From Paramesorhizobium leguminum (GTDB taxonomy: Bacteria; Pseudomonadota; Alphaproteobacteria; Rhizobiales; Rhizobiaceae), in NCBI RefSeq assembly GCF_003217235.1, contig NZ_QJTF01000001.1, forward strand, positions 246,032-310,031: a stretch of DNA of 64,000 nt, written 5' to 3'. How positions within the stretch are numbered: position 1 is the first letter of the stretch; each line of letters opens with the position of its first letter. Positions 1 to 9,323 of this stretch are shown here, piece by piece. The notes below the pieces were generated by a model. It was not told the origin of the DNA and did no database searches. It saw nothing but the letters and a program-made list of their open reading frames with translations. The position numbers and the translations under genes are program-made.

Positions 1-393
1 GTTCATGATCGCGAAATCGAAGGCATTGTCGGGCAGACCGGCGGCCACACGCGCCCGTCCCGTCAGCGTCACATCGGCTTCGACAAGGCTCACGCGCCGC
101 GAAATATCGGCGTTGAGCGGATGAGCCAGCGTCTTTCGGGCGAAACCGGCCATGAAAGCAGAGCGCTCCACCAGCGTCACGGTTGAAGCCGGGCAGCGCG
201 CCGCCACTGCAAGCCCCGCCGCGCCTGCTCCGGCGCCCAGATCCGCCAGTCTTCCGGAAAAACCGTCCGGCACGGCGCTTGCCAGAACCATGGCATCGAC
301 ACCGGCCCGGTGGCCCTTGAGCGCAGGCTGCACGAGATGGAACGCGCCGCGATGAAACGCGTCGAGGGTTTCGGATTCTGGCAGAATGCTCAT
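1..393 (-). CDS. TrmN6-like tRNA/DNA adenine methyltransferase, N-terminal part (runs off window)
   Basis: The reading frame opens with ATG at 393 and is still open at base 1, so only about 131 residues are visible. The start of the product (MSILPESETLDAFHRGAF) is followed by a class I SAM-binding glycine loop, LADLGAGAGAAG, near residues 48-59. The visible part ends at AFDFAIMN, exactly where the family's NPPY/NPPF catalytic motif should begin. This fits the COG4123 family (tRNA1(Val) adenine-37 N6-methyltransferase, TrmN6) of Rossmann-fold methyltransferases. Its start overlaps the stop of the upstream DUF2007 gene as ATGA, so the two are probably translated together. Substrate assignment is inference, because the catalytic motif lies outside the window. 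Confidence 0.7.
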   Translation of the reverse strand, partial: MSILPESETLDAFHRGAFHLVQPALKGHRAGVDAMVLASAVPDGFSGRLADLGAGAGAAGLAVAARCPASTVTLVERSAFMAGFARKTLAHPLNADISRRVSLVEADVTLTGRARVAAGLPDNAFDFAIMN

Positions 394-647
394 ACCGTAT
401 CCCCCGCGCGTCCAATTGGACGTGCGGTAGGCCGCAATTCATGCTCCAGGCCGGCATCGGTAAGAATTCGATGAGCGCGCCTTGCTTCCTGCTTGTCCAC
501 CATCAGCCGGCGAGGGAGGACGCCCAGCGATCCCTCGATGATGCTCATGTTCGAATCGGCGACGAAATGGCCGATGCCCGCTTCCGTCAAAAGCGCCTCG
601 GCAAAGGAAATCAGAACAAGGTCGTTGGTTCGCATCATCTCGATCAT
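390..647 (-). CDS. DUF2007 family small protein
   Basis: This 85-residue protein begins MIEMMRTNDLVLISFAEALL and contains the pattern AGIGHFVADSNMSIIEG followed by PRRLMVDKQEARRAHRIL. That matches the DUF2007 (putative signal-transducing, ferredoxin-like fold) family, which is usually 70-90 residues long and lies beside a TrmN6-like methyltransferase in Hyphomicrobiales. It has no signal peptide or membrane segment. Its stop overlaps the start of the methyltransferase by ATGA, which implies one operon. Function is unknown; the family is often described as sensing or signalling on weak evidence. Confidence 0.75.
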   Translation of the reverse strand: MIEMMRTNDLVLISFAEALLTEAGIGHFVADSNMSIIEGSLGVLPRRLMVDKQEARRAHRILTDAGLEHELRPTARPIGRAGDTV

Positions 648-769
648 ATCTATAGAATGCAGTTTGTGCCGATGTTGGCAAGATCAGGTTCTGTGGGCGG
701 AACGGATTGTGACCATTTGCGGCTTGAGCATGAAGGCCCGCTCCAATAATGTGGCGGCAAATTTGACTA

Positions 770-920
770 GCATGATCCCGAAAAGTTGCAGACTTTTCGG
801 ATAAGGTCATGCGCAAAGCAACAGCATGATCCCGAAAAGTTGCAGACTTTTCGGATAAGGTCATGCGGAAAACAACAGCATGATCCCGAAAAGTTGCAGA
901 CTTTTCGGATAAGGTCATGC
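770..920. repeat. Three tandem RIME-like palindromic repeats
   Basis: Three near-identical 43-bp palindromes occupy 770-812, 824-866 and 878-920, spaced at exactly 54 bp. Each begins GCATGATCCCGAAAAGTTG and ends ACTTTTCGGATAAGGTCATGC in the reverse sense, forming a hairpin with a short GTTGCAGAC-like centre. Single copies of the same element occur at 7968-8011, 18057-18100 and 19808-19850. The pattern resembles rhizobial intergenic mosaic (RIME-type) elements. The array fills most of the 316-bp gap between the DUF2007 gene and the polyprenyl synthase gene; nothing else is evident in that gap. Confidence 0.85.
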
Positions 921-963
921 GGGTAATCAGCATGGAGCGGTCGCCGTTCCAGGGAGTGCAGCA

Positions 964-1980
964 TTGGGTGTGGTTCTCAGCCTCGACGAGAAGAAAAAGC
1001 ATGAAGGATCGATCCAGCCGCTGATCGACCTGACGAAAGCCGATATGGGCCGCGTCAACGAGCTGATCCTGTCCAAGGCGGGATCGGATGTTGAGATGAT
1101 CCCGGAAGTGGCGAATCATCTGATCTCGTCCGGCGGCAAGCGCCTGCGTCCGATGCTGACGCTGGCAGCCGCGCGCATGTGCGGCTACAAAGGCGATGGC
1201 CATGTCAAGCTCGCCACCAGCGTGGAGTTCATGCATACCGCCACGCTCCTGCACGACGATGTGGTGGATGAAAGCGATCTGCGGCGCGGCAAAAGCACCG
1301 CGCGCATGATCTGGGGCAACCAGGCAAGCGTTCTCGTGGGCGATTTTCTTTTGGGCCAGGCCTTCAAGATGATGGTCGATGTCGGCTCGCTCGATGCGTT
1401 GGATGTGCTGGCAACCTCCGCCTCCATCATTGCCGAGGGCGAGGTGATGCAGCTTGCTGCCGCCAAGAACATGGAAACGACGGAAGATGAATATCTCGCC
1501 GTCATCAAGGCCAAGACCGCGGCGCTCTTCTCCGCCGCCGCCGAAGTCGGCCCGATCATCGCCGGCGCGGCTCGCGCGGATCGCGTGGCGCTGCGCTCCT
1601 ACGGTCTCAATCTCGGCCTTGCCTTCCAGCTCGTCGATGATGCGCTCGATTATGGCGGCAGCGCCCGCGATCTGGGCAAGAATATTGGTGACGATTTCCG
1701 CGAGGGAAAGATCACCATGCCGCTGCTTCTAAGCTATCGCAGAGGAACAGCTGCGGAGCGTGCCTTCTGGAAAAAGGCGATCGAGGAGGGGGCGAGCGAC
1801 GATGCCTCGCTTGAAAAGGCAATCGGCCTGATGACGCGTTATGGCGCCATTAGCGATACGGTGCAGCGCGCCCGCCATTTCGGCGAGATCGCCCGCGATG
1901 CGCTGGCGCCCCTGCCGCAGACGCCGGAAAAGAACGCGCTTCTCGACGTGATCGATTTCTGCATCAGCCGGGTGAACTAG
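964..1980 (+). CDS. ispB: Polyprenyl (octaprenyl-type) diphosphate synthase
   Basis: This trans-isoprenyl diphosphate synthase adds isopentenyl diphosphate units to an allylic primer to make the long side chain for ubiquinone. The 338-residue protein has GGKRLRP near residue 57, the first aspartate-rich motif LLHDDVVDE near 95-103 and the second, FQLVDDALDYGG, near 221-232. These are the Mg-diphosphate binding sites of the family. The chosen start is TTG at 964, because the product MGVVLSLDEKKK matches the N-terminus I remember for rhizobial homologues and no in-frame ATG precedes the conserved region. The gene directly follows the triple RIME array, so its promoter must lie within or upstream of the repeats. 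Chain length (C50 versus C40) cannot be read from the sequence. Confidence 0.9.
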   Translation: MGVVLSLDEKKKHEGSIQPLIDLTKADMGRVNELILSKAGSDVEMIPEVANHLISSGGKRLRPMLTLAAARMCGYKGDGHVKLATSVEFMHTATLLHDDVVDESDLRRGKSTARMIWGNQASVLVGDFLLGQAFKMMVDVGSLDALDVLATSASIIAEGEVMQLAAAKNMETTEDEYLAVIKAKTAALFSAAAEVGPIIAGAARADRVALRSYGLNLGLAFQLVDDALDYGGSARDLGKNIGDDFREGKITMPLLLSYRRGTAAERAFWKKAIEEGASDDASLEKAIGLMTRYGAISDTVQRARHFGEIARDALAPLPQTPEKNALLDVIDFCISRVN

Positions 1981-2071
1981 CCCTTCTGATCTTCCTTGTG
2001 CCTTGTTTAAATGGTCATGCTGCGAATATTGTCGGTGATAATATTTCGAACGATTGAAAAGGAATAGCGGA

Positions 2072-3826
2072 ATGCGGCTGAGCCCGATTTACGGTCCCCT
2101 CTCTGGCTTACTTCTTGCCGCAACCGCCAGCATGGCGCTGCCGGCGTCCGAGGCGCTTGCCCGCGCCAACGATGCGCTGGTTCCCCTCCGCGCGGGTTCG
2201 TTCGCCGGCGCTTATCTCGCGGGCCGGATTGCCGAGAGCGATAATGATTTGAGCGCTGCCGTCTCTTATTATCGCCAGGCGCTGGCTTTCGATCCGGCTA
2301 ACCAGTCGATGAAGCAGGATCTGCTCATCACGCTTCTGACGGACGGCAAGTTCGCCGATGCGCTGCCGCTGGCGGAAGAGCTGAAGAACGTGCCGGAGGT
2401 GGAGCGTTTCTCCCGCGTCGCGCTCGCCATCGATGCCATCGCGAAAAAGCAATACCGCAAGGCCGGTCCGCTCCTGATGCTTTCGCTCCAATCGGATATG
2501 GACCGACTATCGTCCGGACTGATGTCCGCCTGGGCGATATCAGGCGAAGGCAAGACCAGGGATGCGCTGGATAAGATCGAAAAGCTGGAAGGGCCGGATT
2601 GGTACAATCTGTTCAAGGTGTACAACGCCGCGCTCATGAGCGATGCGGCGGGCGATAAGAAGACCGCGGCCAAATTCTATCAGGAAGCCTTTGACGACCG
2701 TTCCGGCGGCGGCGCTGCGCCCGATACTTATGAGCGCATCGTCGAAGCCTATGCCTCTTTCAAGGCGCGCAATGGCGATCGGCAGGGCGCGATAGAACTG
2801 CTCGATCAGGCGCAGGAACTGCTTTCCGGCCGGTTGGCGCTGCGCGAGTTCAGGGCGAAGCTGGAAAAGGGTGACAGGTTGAAGCCCCTCGTAGCCACGC
2901 CGCAACAGGGCGCGGCTGAGGTGCTCTATACGCTGGGAACCGCGATCAACCGCGGCGGCGCGGAGGCTTTCGCCAAGCTCTATCTCCAGATGTCCTTGCC
3001 GCTACGTCCCAATGACGATGCCACGCTGTTCCAGCTGGGCGATATCGCCGCCAAGCTGCAGCAGCCGCAAAAGGCCATTGAATATTACAGCCTTGTTCCG
3101 AAGGACTCGGTCTATCGCCGCGACGCGGAAATGCAGCTGGGCCTCAATCTCGCCGAGACCGACAAGACCGACGAGGCGATCAAGCATTTGAAGGTGCTGG
3201 TCGATCAGGACAAGTCCGACGTCCGCTCCTATCTGGCGCTAGGCGCGGTTTACGCCCAGAAAAAGGATTTCCGCAACGCGGCTGAAACCTATGACGCGGC
3301 GGTCAAGACGATCGGCACGCCGGAGCAGGACGATTGGGGCCTCTTCTATCAGCGCGGCATCGCCTATGAACGCCTCAAGGAATGGGACAAAGCCGAGCCG
3401 AACTTTCGCGAGGCGCTGAAACTCTATCCGGACCAGCCGCAGGTGCTGAACTATCTGGGCTATTCCTGGGTGGACATGAACAAGAACCTTGAGGAAGCAC
3501 TCGACATGATCCGCAAGGCGGTCGAGCTGCGCCCGCAGGATGGCTATATCGTCGATTCGCTGGGCTGGGCCTATTATCGCCTCGGCCGCTATAACGAGGC
3601 GGTCACCGAGCTGGAAAAGGCGGTAAAGCTGCGCCCCGAGGATGCGACGATTAACGACCATCTGGGCGATGCCTACTGGCGCGCGGGCCGCAAGCTGGAG
3701 GCGACCTTCCAATGGCACCACGCGATCACCGCGAAGCCAGAGCCGGAAGAACTGGCGAAGATCGAGGAAAAGCTGAAAACCGGGCTCCCCGCCGATGCTA
3801 CGCGCAAGGCGGAGGTGAAGGAGTAG
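2072..3826 (+). CDS. Exported tetratricopeptide-repeat protein
   Basis: A 584-residue protein with an N-terminal signal-like segment (GLLLAATASMALPASEALA), followed by arrays of TPR units. TPR-like helices are visible around residues 40-110 (YYRQALAFDPANQSMK) and again at 330-560 (FREALKLYPDQPQVLNYLGY, LEKAVKLRPEDATIND). The ATG at 2072 is preferred over the upstream TTG at 2054 because AAAAGGA lies a suitable distance before it and the signal segment then sits at the terminus. TPR proteins of this type act as scaffolds, probably in the periplasm. A homologue next to the polyprenyl synthase is common in Hyphomicrobiales, but the partner is unknown. Confidence 0.85.
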   Translation: MRLSPIYGPLSGLLLAATASMALPASEALARANDALVPLRAGSFAGAYLAGRIAESDNDLSAAVSYYRQALAFDPANQSMKQDLLITLLTDGKFADALPLAEELKNVPEVERFSRVALAIDAIAKKQYRKAGPLLMLSLQSDMDRLSSGLMSAWAISGEGKTRDALDKIEKLEGPDWYNLFKVYNAALMSDAAGDKKTAAKFYQEAFDDRSGGGAAPDTYERIVEAYASFKARNGDRQGAIELLDQAQELLSGRLALREFRAKLEKGDRLKPLVATPQQGAAEVLYTLGTAINRGGAEAFAKLYLQMSLPLRPNDDATLFQLGDIAAKLQQPQKAIEYYSLVPKDSVYRRDAEMQLGLNLAETDKTDEAIKHLKVLVDQDKSDVRSYLALGAVYAQKKDFRNAAETYDAAVKTIGTPEQDDWGLFYQRGIAYERLKEWDKAEPNFREALKLYPDQPQVLNYLGYSWVDMNKNLEEALDMIRKAVELRPQDGYIVDSLGWAYYRLGRYNEAVTELEKAVKLRPEDATINDHLGDAYWRAGRKLEATFQWHHAITAKPEPEELAKIEEKLKTGLPADATRKAEVKE

Positions 3827-3847
3827 GGCGCAGGTGTGGGTGCTTGT

Positions 3848-4017
3848 CATCCCACCCCCCTCTGGCTTGCCAGCCATCTCCCCCTCGCGGGGGGAGATTA
3901 CGCCTTCATGACGATTGGTACCAATCGCAGACGTTGAAAGATGAGCAGCATAGTTCATGTCAGCCAATCTCCCCCCGCGAGGGGGAGATGCCCGGCAGGG
4001 CAGAGGGGGGTGGGATG
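3848..4017. repeat. 170-bp palindromic element, family A copy 1
   Basis: The ends CATCCCACCCCCCTCTG and CAGAGGGGGGTGGGATG are perfect inverted repeats. Inside lie two further GC hairpins (CTCCCCCTCGCGGGGGGAG and its counterpart). The 75-bp centre is asymmetric and shared with copies at 7392-7585, 9133-9292 and 43800-43969. This copy is the reverse complement of the 43800 copy, as shown by the motif CAATCGCAGACGTTGAA. It has no coding capacity and sits between the TPR gene and glyQ. Confidence 0.85.
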
Positions 4018-4109
4018 AAGCGCACCAACGCCCGCCACCGCCGCAACCCTTGACCCCGCAATCCCGACAAACTACGACGTGGCATCCTGAATTCCCATGA
4101 GGGCGCCCC

Positions 4110-5069
4110 ATGTCCGCCACGCTACCCGACCACATGCATCCGACCCGCTCCTTTCAGGGGCTGATCCTGACGCTCCATAATTATTGGGCGCAGCACGGCT
4201 GCATCATTCTCCAGCCCTACGACATGGAAGTCGGCGCCGGCACATTCCATCCGGCAACAACGCTGCGCTCGCTGGGGCCGAAGCCATGGAAGGCGGCCTA
4301 TGTCCAGCCATCGCGCCGCCCGAAGGATGGACGCTATGGCGAAAACCCCAACCGGCTGCAGCATTATTATCAATATCAGGTGATCATAAAGCCGTCGCCG
4401 CCGAACCTGCAGGAGCTTTATCTGGGTTCGCTCAAGGCCATCGGCCTCGATCCGCTGCTCCACGATATCCGCTTCGTCGAGGACGATTGGGAAAGCCCGA
4501 CGCTGGGAGCCTGGGGCCTCGGCTGGGAATGCTGGTGCGACGGCATGGAAGTGTCGCAGTTCACTTACTTTCAACAGGTCTGCGGCATCGAATGCTCACC
4601 GGTTTCCGGCGAACTGACCTATGGGCTGGAACGCCTCGCCATGTATGTGCAGGGCGTCGATAACGTCTATGATCTGAACTTCAACGGGCTGGAAGGCGAC
4701 GAAAAGGTCACCTATGGCGACGTCTTCCTGCAGGCCGAGCAGGAATATTCGAGGCACAATTTCGAACACGCCAATACGGATGTGCTGCTCCGGCATTTCG
4801 AGGATGCCGAGCGCGAATGCGAGGCGCTGCTGAAAGCCGGCGCGCCGGCGGCGGGTGCGAATGCATCGCTCCATAAGATGGTTTTCCCGGCCTATGACCA
4901 GTGCATCAAGGCCTCCCACGCCTTCAACCTTCTCGATGCCCGCGGCGTCATCTCCGTCACCGAGCGCCAGAGCTACATCCTGCGTGTGCGCAACCTCGCC
5001 CGCCAATGCGGCGAGGCGTTCCTCAAGACCGATGCGGGCGGCTTCAACTATAAAAACGAGGCTGCGTGA
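4110..5069 (+). CDS. glyQ: Glycyl-tRNA synthetase alpha subunit
   Basis: Catalytic subunit of the bacterial tetrameric (alpha2beta2) glycyl-tRNA synthetase, which activates glycine with ATP in the cytoplasm. The 319-residue product contains the class II hallmark stretches [14 protein letters not shown] near residue 19, [17 protein letters not shown] near 35 and [17 protein letters not shown] near 66. Length matches the family (about 300 residues). Its stop overlaps the start of glyS in TGATG, consistent with coupled translation of equal amounts of the two subunits. The GlyQS form is typical of proteobacteria. Confidence 0.97.
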   Translation: MSATLPDHMHPTRSFQGLILTLHNYWAQHGCIILQPYDMEVGAGTFHPATTLRSLGPKPWKAAYVQPSRRPKDGRYGENPNRLQHYYQYQVIIKPSPPNLQELYLGSLKAIGLDPLLHDIRFVEDDWESPTLGAWGLGWECWCDGMEVSQFTYFQQVCGIECSPVSGELTYGLERLAMYVQGVDNVYDLNFNGLEGDEKVTYGDVFLQAEQEYSRHNFEHANTDVLLRHFEDAERECEALLKAGAPAAGANASLHKMVFPAYDQCIKASHAFNLLDARGVISVTERQSYILRVRNLARQCGEAFLKTDAGGFNYKNEAA

Positions 5070-7381
5070 TGCCTGATCTTCTTCTTGAACTACGCTCCGA
5101 AGAGATACCTGCTCGCATGCAGCGCAAGGCTGCAGGCGATTTGAAGAAGCTCGTTACCGATGGGTTGGTCGAGGCAGGACTGACCTATGAGGCCGCGCGC
5201 GAATACTGGACGCCGCGCAGGCTGGCGCTCGATATCAGGGGCCTGACCATCCGTTCCAAGGATGTGCAAGAGGATATCAAAGGGCCATCCGTAACCGCGC
5301 CGGATCAGGCCGTTCAGGGCTTTCTGCGCAAGGCTGGCCTGACCGACGTTTCGCAGGCCCATGTCCACAGCGACCCGAAGAAGGGCGATTTCTACGTCGC
5401 CCATATCGTCAAGCCGGGCCGTGCGGCGGAAGAGATCATCGCCGAGCTGATGCCAAGGGTGATCCGCGATTTCCCTTGGCCGAAATCGATGCGCTGGGGC
5501 GCGGCCTCAAGCAAGCCCGGCTCATTGCGCTGGGTGCGCCCCCTGCAATCGATCCTCTGCACCTTCGGCCCCGAAACCGAAGAGCCCGTGGTGGTCGATT
5601 TCGCGGTAGACGGCATCCGCTCCGGCAATGTCACCTACGGCCACCGCTTCATGAGCGATGGCAAGCCGATCACCGTGCGCCGCTTCGATGATTACGTCAC
5701 CAAGCTCGACAAGGTGAAGGTCGTGCTCGACGCCGACCGGCGCAAGGAAATGATATCGGACGACGCCCGCAATCTGGCATTCGCCTCCGGCCTCGAACTG
5801 GTCGAGGATGAGGGGCTGCTGGAAGAGGTTTCCGGCCTTGTCGAATGGCCGGTGGTGCTGATGGGCGCGTTCGAGGAAGAATTCCTCGCCATCCCGCCCG
5901 AAGTGATCCGCCTGACCATCCGCACCAACCAGAAATGCTTCGTCACCCGCAAGCAGGGCGAAACCGACAGGCTCTCCAACCGCTTCATCCTCATCTCAAA
6001 TATCGAGGCGAAGGATGGTGGCAAGGAAATCGCTCATGGCAACGGCAAGGTAGTCCGCGCCCGCCTTTCCGACGCGCTCTATTTCTGGAAGACCGATCAG
6101 GCTGATTTGCCCGATGTGGAAAAGCTTGAAGCCTCGGCGGGAAAATTCGCCCTCGATCTCAAAAAGCCGCTCGACCAGCGCATGGCGCGGCTGGATGCGC
6201 TTGGCGTCACCTTCCACGCCAAGCTCGGCACACAAGGCGAACGCATCGAACGCATCCGCCGGCTGGCGCAGGAAATCGCCCCGCTCGTCGGCGCTGACCC
6301 CGACTTGGCGGAACGCGCGGCATTGCTCGCCAAGGCGGATTTGACAACCGAAGTGGTAGGCGAATTCCCCGAATTGCAGGGCGGCATGGGCCGCAAATAT
6401 GCGCTGTTGCAGGGGGAACATCCCTCCGTCGCCGCCGCCATCGAAGAGCACTACAAGCCGCAAGGCCCATCGGATGCCGTGCCGCGCGATCCCGTATCGA
6501 TTGCGGTTGCCTTGGCAGACAAGCTCGACACGCTGGTAGGGTTCTGGGCTATCGACGAAAAGCCGACCGGCTCGAAGGACCCGTTCGCGCTGCGCCGCGC
6601 GGCGTTGGGTGTAATCCGGCTGGTGCTGGAGAATGATGTGCGGTTGCCTTTGGCTGAGATAACAGAAAGAGCAGCAAGTTTGCTATTTGGCTCTTTCCAA
6701 GAGCACTATCTAGCACTTCGCTCTAATTTCAACCCAGAGACGATGAACGATGTTGATTTCAATTATGGGTGGAACAACGATTTCGCTTTGATTGAGCGGC
6801 AAGATAAAACACGCGAAAATTTTGTACCAATTGGTAGTTTGCGAGCTCTATCAGCTTCGAGTGCCGACCTCCTGTCATTCTTCCACGACCGCTTGAAGGT
6901 CTACCTCAAGGACGAAGGCGCGCGCTACGATGCCATCGATGCGGTGCTGTCGCCCGATGCCGATAATCTGCTGCTCATCGCCCGCCGGGTCGAGGCGCTG
7001 ATCTATTTCATCAACACCGAGGACGGTAAAAACCTCCTCGCCGGCACCAAGCGCGCCGCCAACATCCTCGCCGCCGAGGAAAAGAAGGGCACACGGGTGG
7101 CCGATAGCGTCGATCCCGCGCTCTTCAGCGAAGACGAGGAAAGGGCGCTTTTTGCCGCTATCGGTGAGGCTGAAAAGGATGCGGGCGAGGCGATTGAACG
7201 GGAAGATTTCTCCGGCGCCATGCTGGCGCTCGCCAAACTGCGCGGGCCGGTCGATGCTTTCTTTGAGAAAGTGCTCGTGAATGATGAGAATGAGAAGGTC
7301 CGGGCCAACCGCCTGGCGCTGTTAGCGCGTATTCGCGAGGCGACGGGTAAGGTGGCGGATTTTTCGAAGATTGCCGGGTGA
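5069..7381 (+). CDS. glyS: Glycyl-tRNA synthetase beta subunit
   Basis: The beta subunit binds tRNA-Gly. The 770-residue product starts [17 protein letters not shown], the standard family N-terminus, so ATG at 5069 is chosen over the GTG three bases upstream. Conserved segments include [27 protein letters not shown] and the HD-like region [16 protein letters not shown]. The C-terminus SKIAG is also typical. At roughly 6660-6870 (residues about 530-600) the base composition drops sharply and an extra segment, [19 protein letters not shown], lies between RLPLAEI and the conserved [14 protein letters not shown]. That makes the protein longer than the roughly 690-700 residues usual for the family. 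The frame stays open, so the enzyme is probably functional. Confidence 0.96.
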   Translation: MPDLLLELRSEEIPARMQRKAAGDLKKLVTDGLVEAGLTYEAAREYWTPRRLALDIRGLTIRSKDVQEDIKGPSVTAPDQAVQGFLRKAGLTDVSQAHVHSDPKKGDFYVAHIVKPGRAAEEIIAELMPRVIRDFPWPKSMRWGAASSKPGSLRWVRPLQSILCTFGPETEEPVVVDFAVDGIRSGNVTYGHRFMSDGKPITVRRFDDYVTKLDKVKVVLDADRRKEMISDDARNLAFASGLELVEDEGLLEEVSGLVEWPVVLMGAFEEEFLAIPPEVIRLTIRTNQKCFVTRKQGETDRLSNRFILISNIEAKDGGKEIAHGNGKVVRARLSDALYFWKTDQADLPDVEKLEASAGKFALDLKKPLDQRMARLDALGVTFHAKLGTQGERIERIRRLAQEIAPLVGADPDLAERAALLAKADLTTEVVGEFPELQGGMGRKYALLQGEHPSVAAAIEEHYKPQGPSDAVPRDPVSIAVALADKLDTLVGFWAIDEKPTGSKDPFALRRAALGVIRLVLENDVRLPLAEITERAASLLFGSFQEHYLALRSNFNPETMNDVDFNYGWNNDFALIERQDKTRENFVPIGSLRALSASSADLLSFFHDRLKVYLKDEGARYDAIDAVLSPDADNLLLIARRVEALIYFINTEDGKNLLAGTKRAANILAAEEKKGTRVADSVDPALFSEDEERALFAAIGEAEKDAGEAIEREDFSGAMLALAKLRGPVDAFFEKVLVNDENEKVRANRLALLARIREATGKVADFSKIAG

Positions 7382-7391
7382 GCGACTGGCC

Positions 7392-7585
7392 AGGTCGGTG
7401 GGGCACTTCACCCCCCTCTGGCTTGCCAGCCATCTCCCCCTCAAGGGGGGAGATTAAGCTTTCATGAATGCCGGTGCCAATCGCCAGCGTTGCAGAATAA
7501 GTACCTTCATCGATGCAGGCTAATCTCCCCCCTTGAGGGGGAGATGGCTGGCAAGCCAGAGGGGGGTGAAGTGCCCCACCGACCT
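7392..7585. repeat. Palindromic element, family A copy 2 (extended arms)
   Basis: This copy has longer outer arms than the others. AGGTCGGTGGGGCACTTCAC at 7392 is matched by its reverse complement ending at 7585. The core arms CACCCCCCTCTGGCTTGCC and the centre containing CCAATCGCCAGCGTTGCA belong to the same family as 3848-4017. It begins 10 bp after the glyS stop and ends just before the 3' end of the convergent gene at 7600, so it could act as a shared terminator hairpin. Confidence 0.85.
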
Positions 7586-7599
7586 GAATTAACTTGGGG

Positions 7600-7947
7600 C
7601 TACTCCACCCTCGTCCGTAGCTTTACATCCCCCAGCGCCTCGTCCGTCAGCGCGCCGACCGGCATCGTATCCACAGGCCCCGCCGTCTGTCCCTGCATCC
7701 GCGCCATATAAGCCCGCGCCCGCTTGCGCCGCTCCTCCAGCGCCATGCGCCGTGCCGCCCCCGCCGCCTTGTCCGCTTCGCACACCCGGCAGATCGGATT
7801 TCCCGCCGTATCCACGCCGTCATAGCCGACATAATCGATGGAACGAACCTGTCGCGGCTCCGTCGGCGTCTCTATGGAACCCGCATAAGCCGGCGCGATG
7901 AAGCCCGGCGCCAGAACAAAAATCGCGATGAATCGAGATAACATCAT
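7600..7947 (-). CDS. Small secreted protein of unknown function
   Basis: A 115-residue protein with a clear Sec signal peptide (MMLSRFIAIFVLAPGFIAPAYA, cleavage likely after AYA), so it is probably periplasmic. The mature part has a CRVC pair near residue 53 and then a basic, alanine-rich helical segment (AARRMALEERRKRARAYMAR). I recognise no family. ATG codons at 7947 and 7944 are both preceded by GGGGAG; the second has the better spacing. It converges with glyS and is followed by the family A palindrome. Confidence 0.6.
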   Translation of the reverse strand: MMLSRFIAIFVLAPGFIAPAYAGSIETPTEPRQVRSIDYVGYDGVDTAGNPICRVCEADKAAGAARRMALEERRKRARAYMARMQGQTAGPVDTMPVGALTDEALGDVKLRTRVE

Positions 7948-7967
7948 TCACTCCCCGCATAATCAGA

Positions 7968-8011
7968 GCATGATCCCTAAAAGTTGCAGACTTTTTGGAT
8001 AAGATCATGCG
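7968..8011. repeat. RIME-like palindrome, single copy
   Basis: Same 43-44 bp element as the tandem array at 770-920, here with a T-rich variant of the right arm (ACTTTTTGGATAAGATCATGC). It lies between two divergent genes and is likely to be upstream of both promoters or inside the leader of one of them. Confidence 0.8.
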
Positions 8012-8139
8012 TCTAAAACCAGGGAAACCCTAGCATCCGGACCTTGCGATCCCGTCTCGACAACCGCTCGAATTTTAACGATCCCGCGCAATGCTTGCGC
8101 CTTGTAATTCCCTTGTGTAGGCCTTTTGCCCGAAGGAGA

Positions 8140-9108
8140 ATGGATTTGGCGGATATCTCGAAAATAGACGGCGAGGCGCTGGCCCGTGGAGTCAAGGTTC
8201 TGGGCGAGGGCGGGTTGGTCGCCATCCCCACCGAGACGGTCTACGGGCTTGCCGCCGATGCCACCAATGGCGAGGCGGTGGCGCGCATTTTCGAGGCCAA
8301 GGGCCGTCCGCGCTTCAATCCGTTGATTTGCCATGTATCGAGCATCGCCATGGCCGAGCGCTACGTCGAGATCGATCCGCTGTCACGCCGCCTGATCGAT
8401 GCCTTCTGGCCGGGTCCGCTGACGCTTGTTCTGCCCATCAAGGAAAACGCGCCGGTGCATCCGCTGGTAACGGCGGGACTTTCCACACTGGCGCTCCGCA
8501 TGCCGCAAGGCGTGGCGAGAGACGTGATCACCATGCTCGATCGCCCGCTTGCCGGCCCCAGCGCCAACACATCCGGCCGCATCAGCGCCACGACGGCGGA
8601 AGCCGTGGCTGATGATCTGGGCGCGAAGGTGGATCTGATCCTCGATGGCGGTCCATGCCCGGTCGGGCTGGAATCGACCATCGTCAAGGTCGAGGGTGAT
8701 ACCATATCCCTGCTTCGCCCCGGCGGATTGGCGGCGGAAGAGATCGAGGCGCTGACCGGTATGCCGCTCAAGCGTCTCGACCAGCGCGCCGCCATTCAGG
8801 CGCCGGGGATGCTCGCTTCGCACTACGCACCACGCGCCGCCATGCGCCTTGACGTGCGCGAAGTCCAACCCGGCGAGGCGCTGCTCGCTTTCGGGCCTAT
8901 CCGGGCCCAAGACGCGGAAAACGTCTCCTATCAGCTCAATTTGAGCGAGACGGGAAACCTACGCGAGGCGGCGGTGCATCTTTTCGATTATATGAAGCGG
9001 CTCGATGCGGCAGGCGTCGCCACCATCGCCGTCGAGCCGATCCCGCATGAAGGGCTGGGCGAGGCGATCAACGACCGGCTCGCCCGCGCCGCCTCTCCGA
9101 GGGAATAG
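8140..9108 (+). CDS. L-threonylcarbamoyladenylate synthase (Sua5/YwlC type)
   Basis: The enzyme makes threonylcarbamoyl-AMP from threonine, bicarbonate and ATP, the first step of the t6A37 modification of ANN-decoding tRNAs. The 322-residue protein has the YrdC domain signature AIPTETVYGLAADATNG near residue 28 and GRPRFNPLICHV. Other conserved parts are LAGPSANTSGRIS near 140 and, after about residue 200, the smaller Sua5 C-terminal domain with APGMLASHYAPRA. That second domain separates Sua5 from the shorter TsaC. ATG at 8140 is used, but it overlaps its own AAGGAG; the TTG at 8146 has better spacing and may be the true start. A longer frame to 8044 lacks family similarity. Confidence 0.92.
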   Translation: MDLADISKIDGEALARGVKVLGEGGLVAIPTETVYGLAADATNGEAVARIFEAKGRPRFNPLICHVSSIAMAERYVEIDPLSRRLIDAFWPGPLTLVLPIKENAPVHPLVTAGLSTLALRMPQGVARDVITMLDRPLAGPSANTSGRISATTAEAVADDLGAKVDLILDGGPCPVGLESTIVKVEGDTISLLRPGGLAAEEIEALTGMPLKRLDQRAAIQAPGMLASHYAPRAAMRLDVREVQPGEALLAFGPIRAQDAENVSYQLNLSETGNLREAAVHLFDYMKRLDAAGVATIAVEPIPHEGLGEAINDRLARAASPRE

Positions 9109-9132
9109 TTTTAGATGAAAGCCCGATACGAA

Positions 9133-9292
9133 CACCCCCCTCTGCCCTGCCGGGCATCTCCCCCTCAAGGGGGGAGATCAGGCTGTCATAAGCGCCGCCG
9201 CTAATTGCCGGCGTTGCAGGATGGAAGCCGCCATTAATGAAGGCCAATCTCCCCCCTTGAGGGGGAGATGTCCGGCAGGACAGAGGGGGGTG
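9133..9292. repeat. Palindromic element, family A copy 3
   Basis: Arms CACCCCCCTCTGCCCTGCCG and the reverse complement ending CAGAGGGGGGTG enclose the family centre (GCTAATTGCCGGCGTTGCA). Both outer arms carry the CCCTGCCGGG-type variant here, unlike copies 1 and 4, which have one of each arm type. It occupies most of the 215-bp gap between the Sua5 gene and the FAD dehydrogenase. Confidence 0.85.
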
Positions 9293-9323
9293 ATCTCCGC
9301 ACCGGAAAGAGAAAGCAAACGCC

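Noticed and set aside
439..1254. A 271-codon minus-strand frame across the triple repeat
   Set aside because: It contains the repeat peptide RMTLSEKSATFRDHA three times, produced by the palindromes, and overlaps the polyprenyl synthase and DUF2007 genes. It is a repeat artefact.
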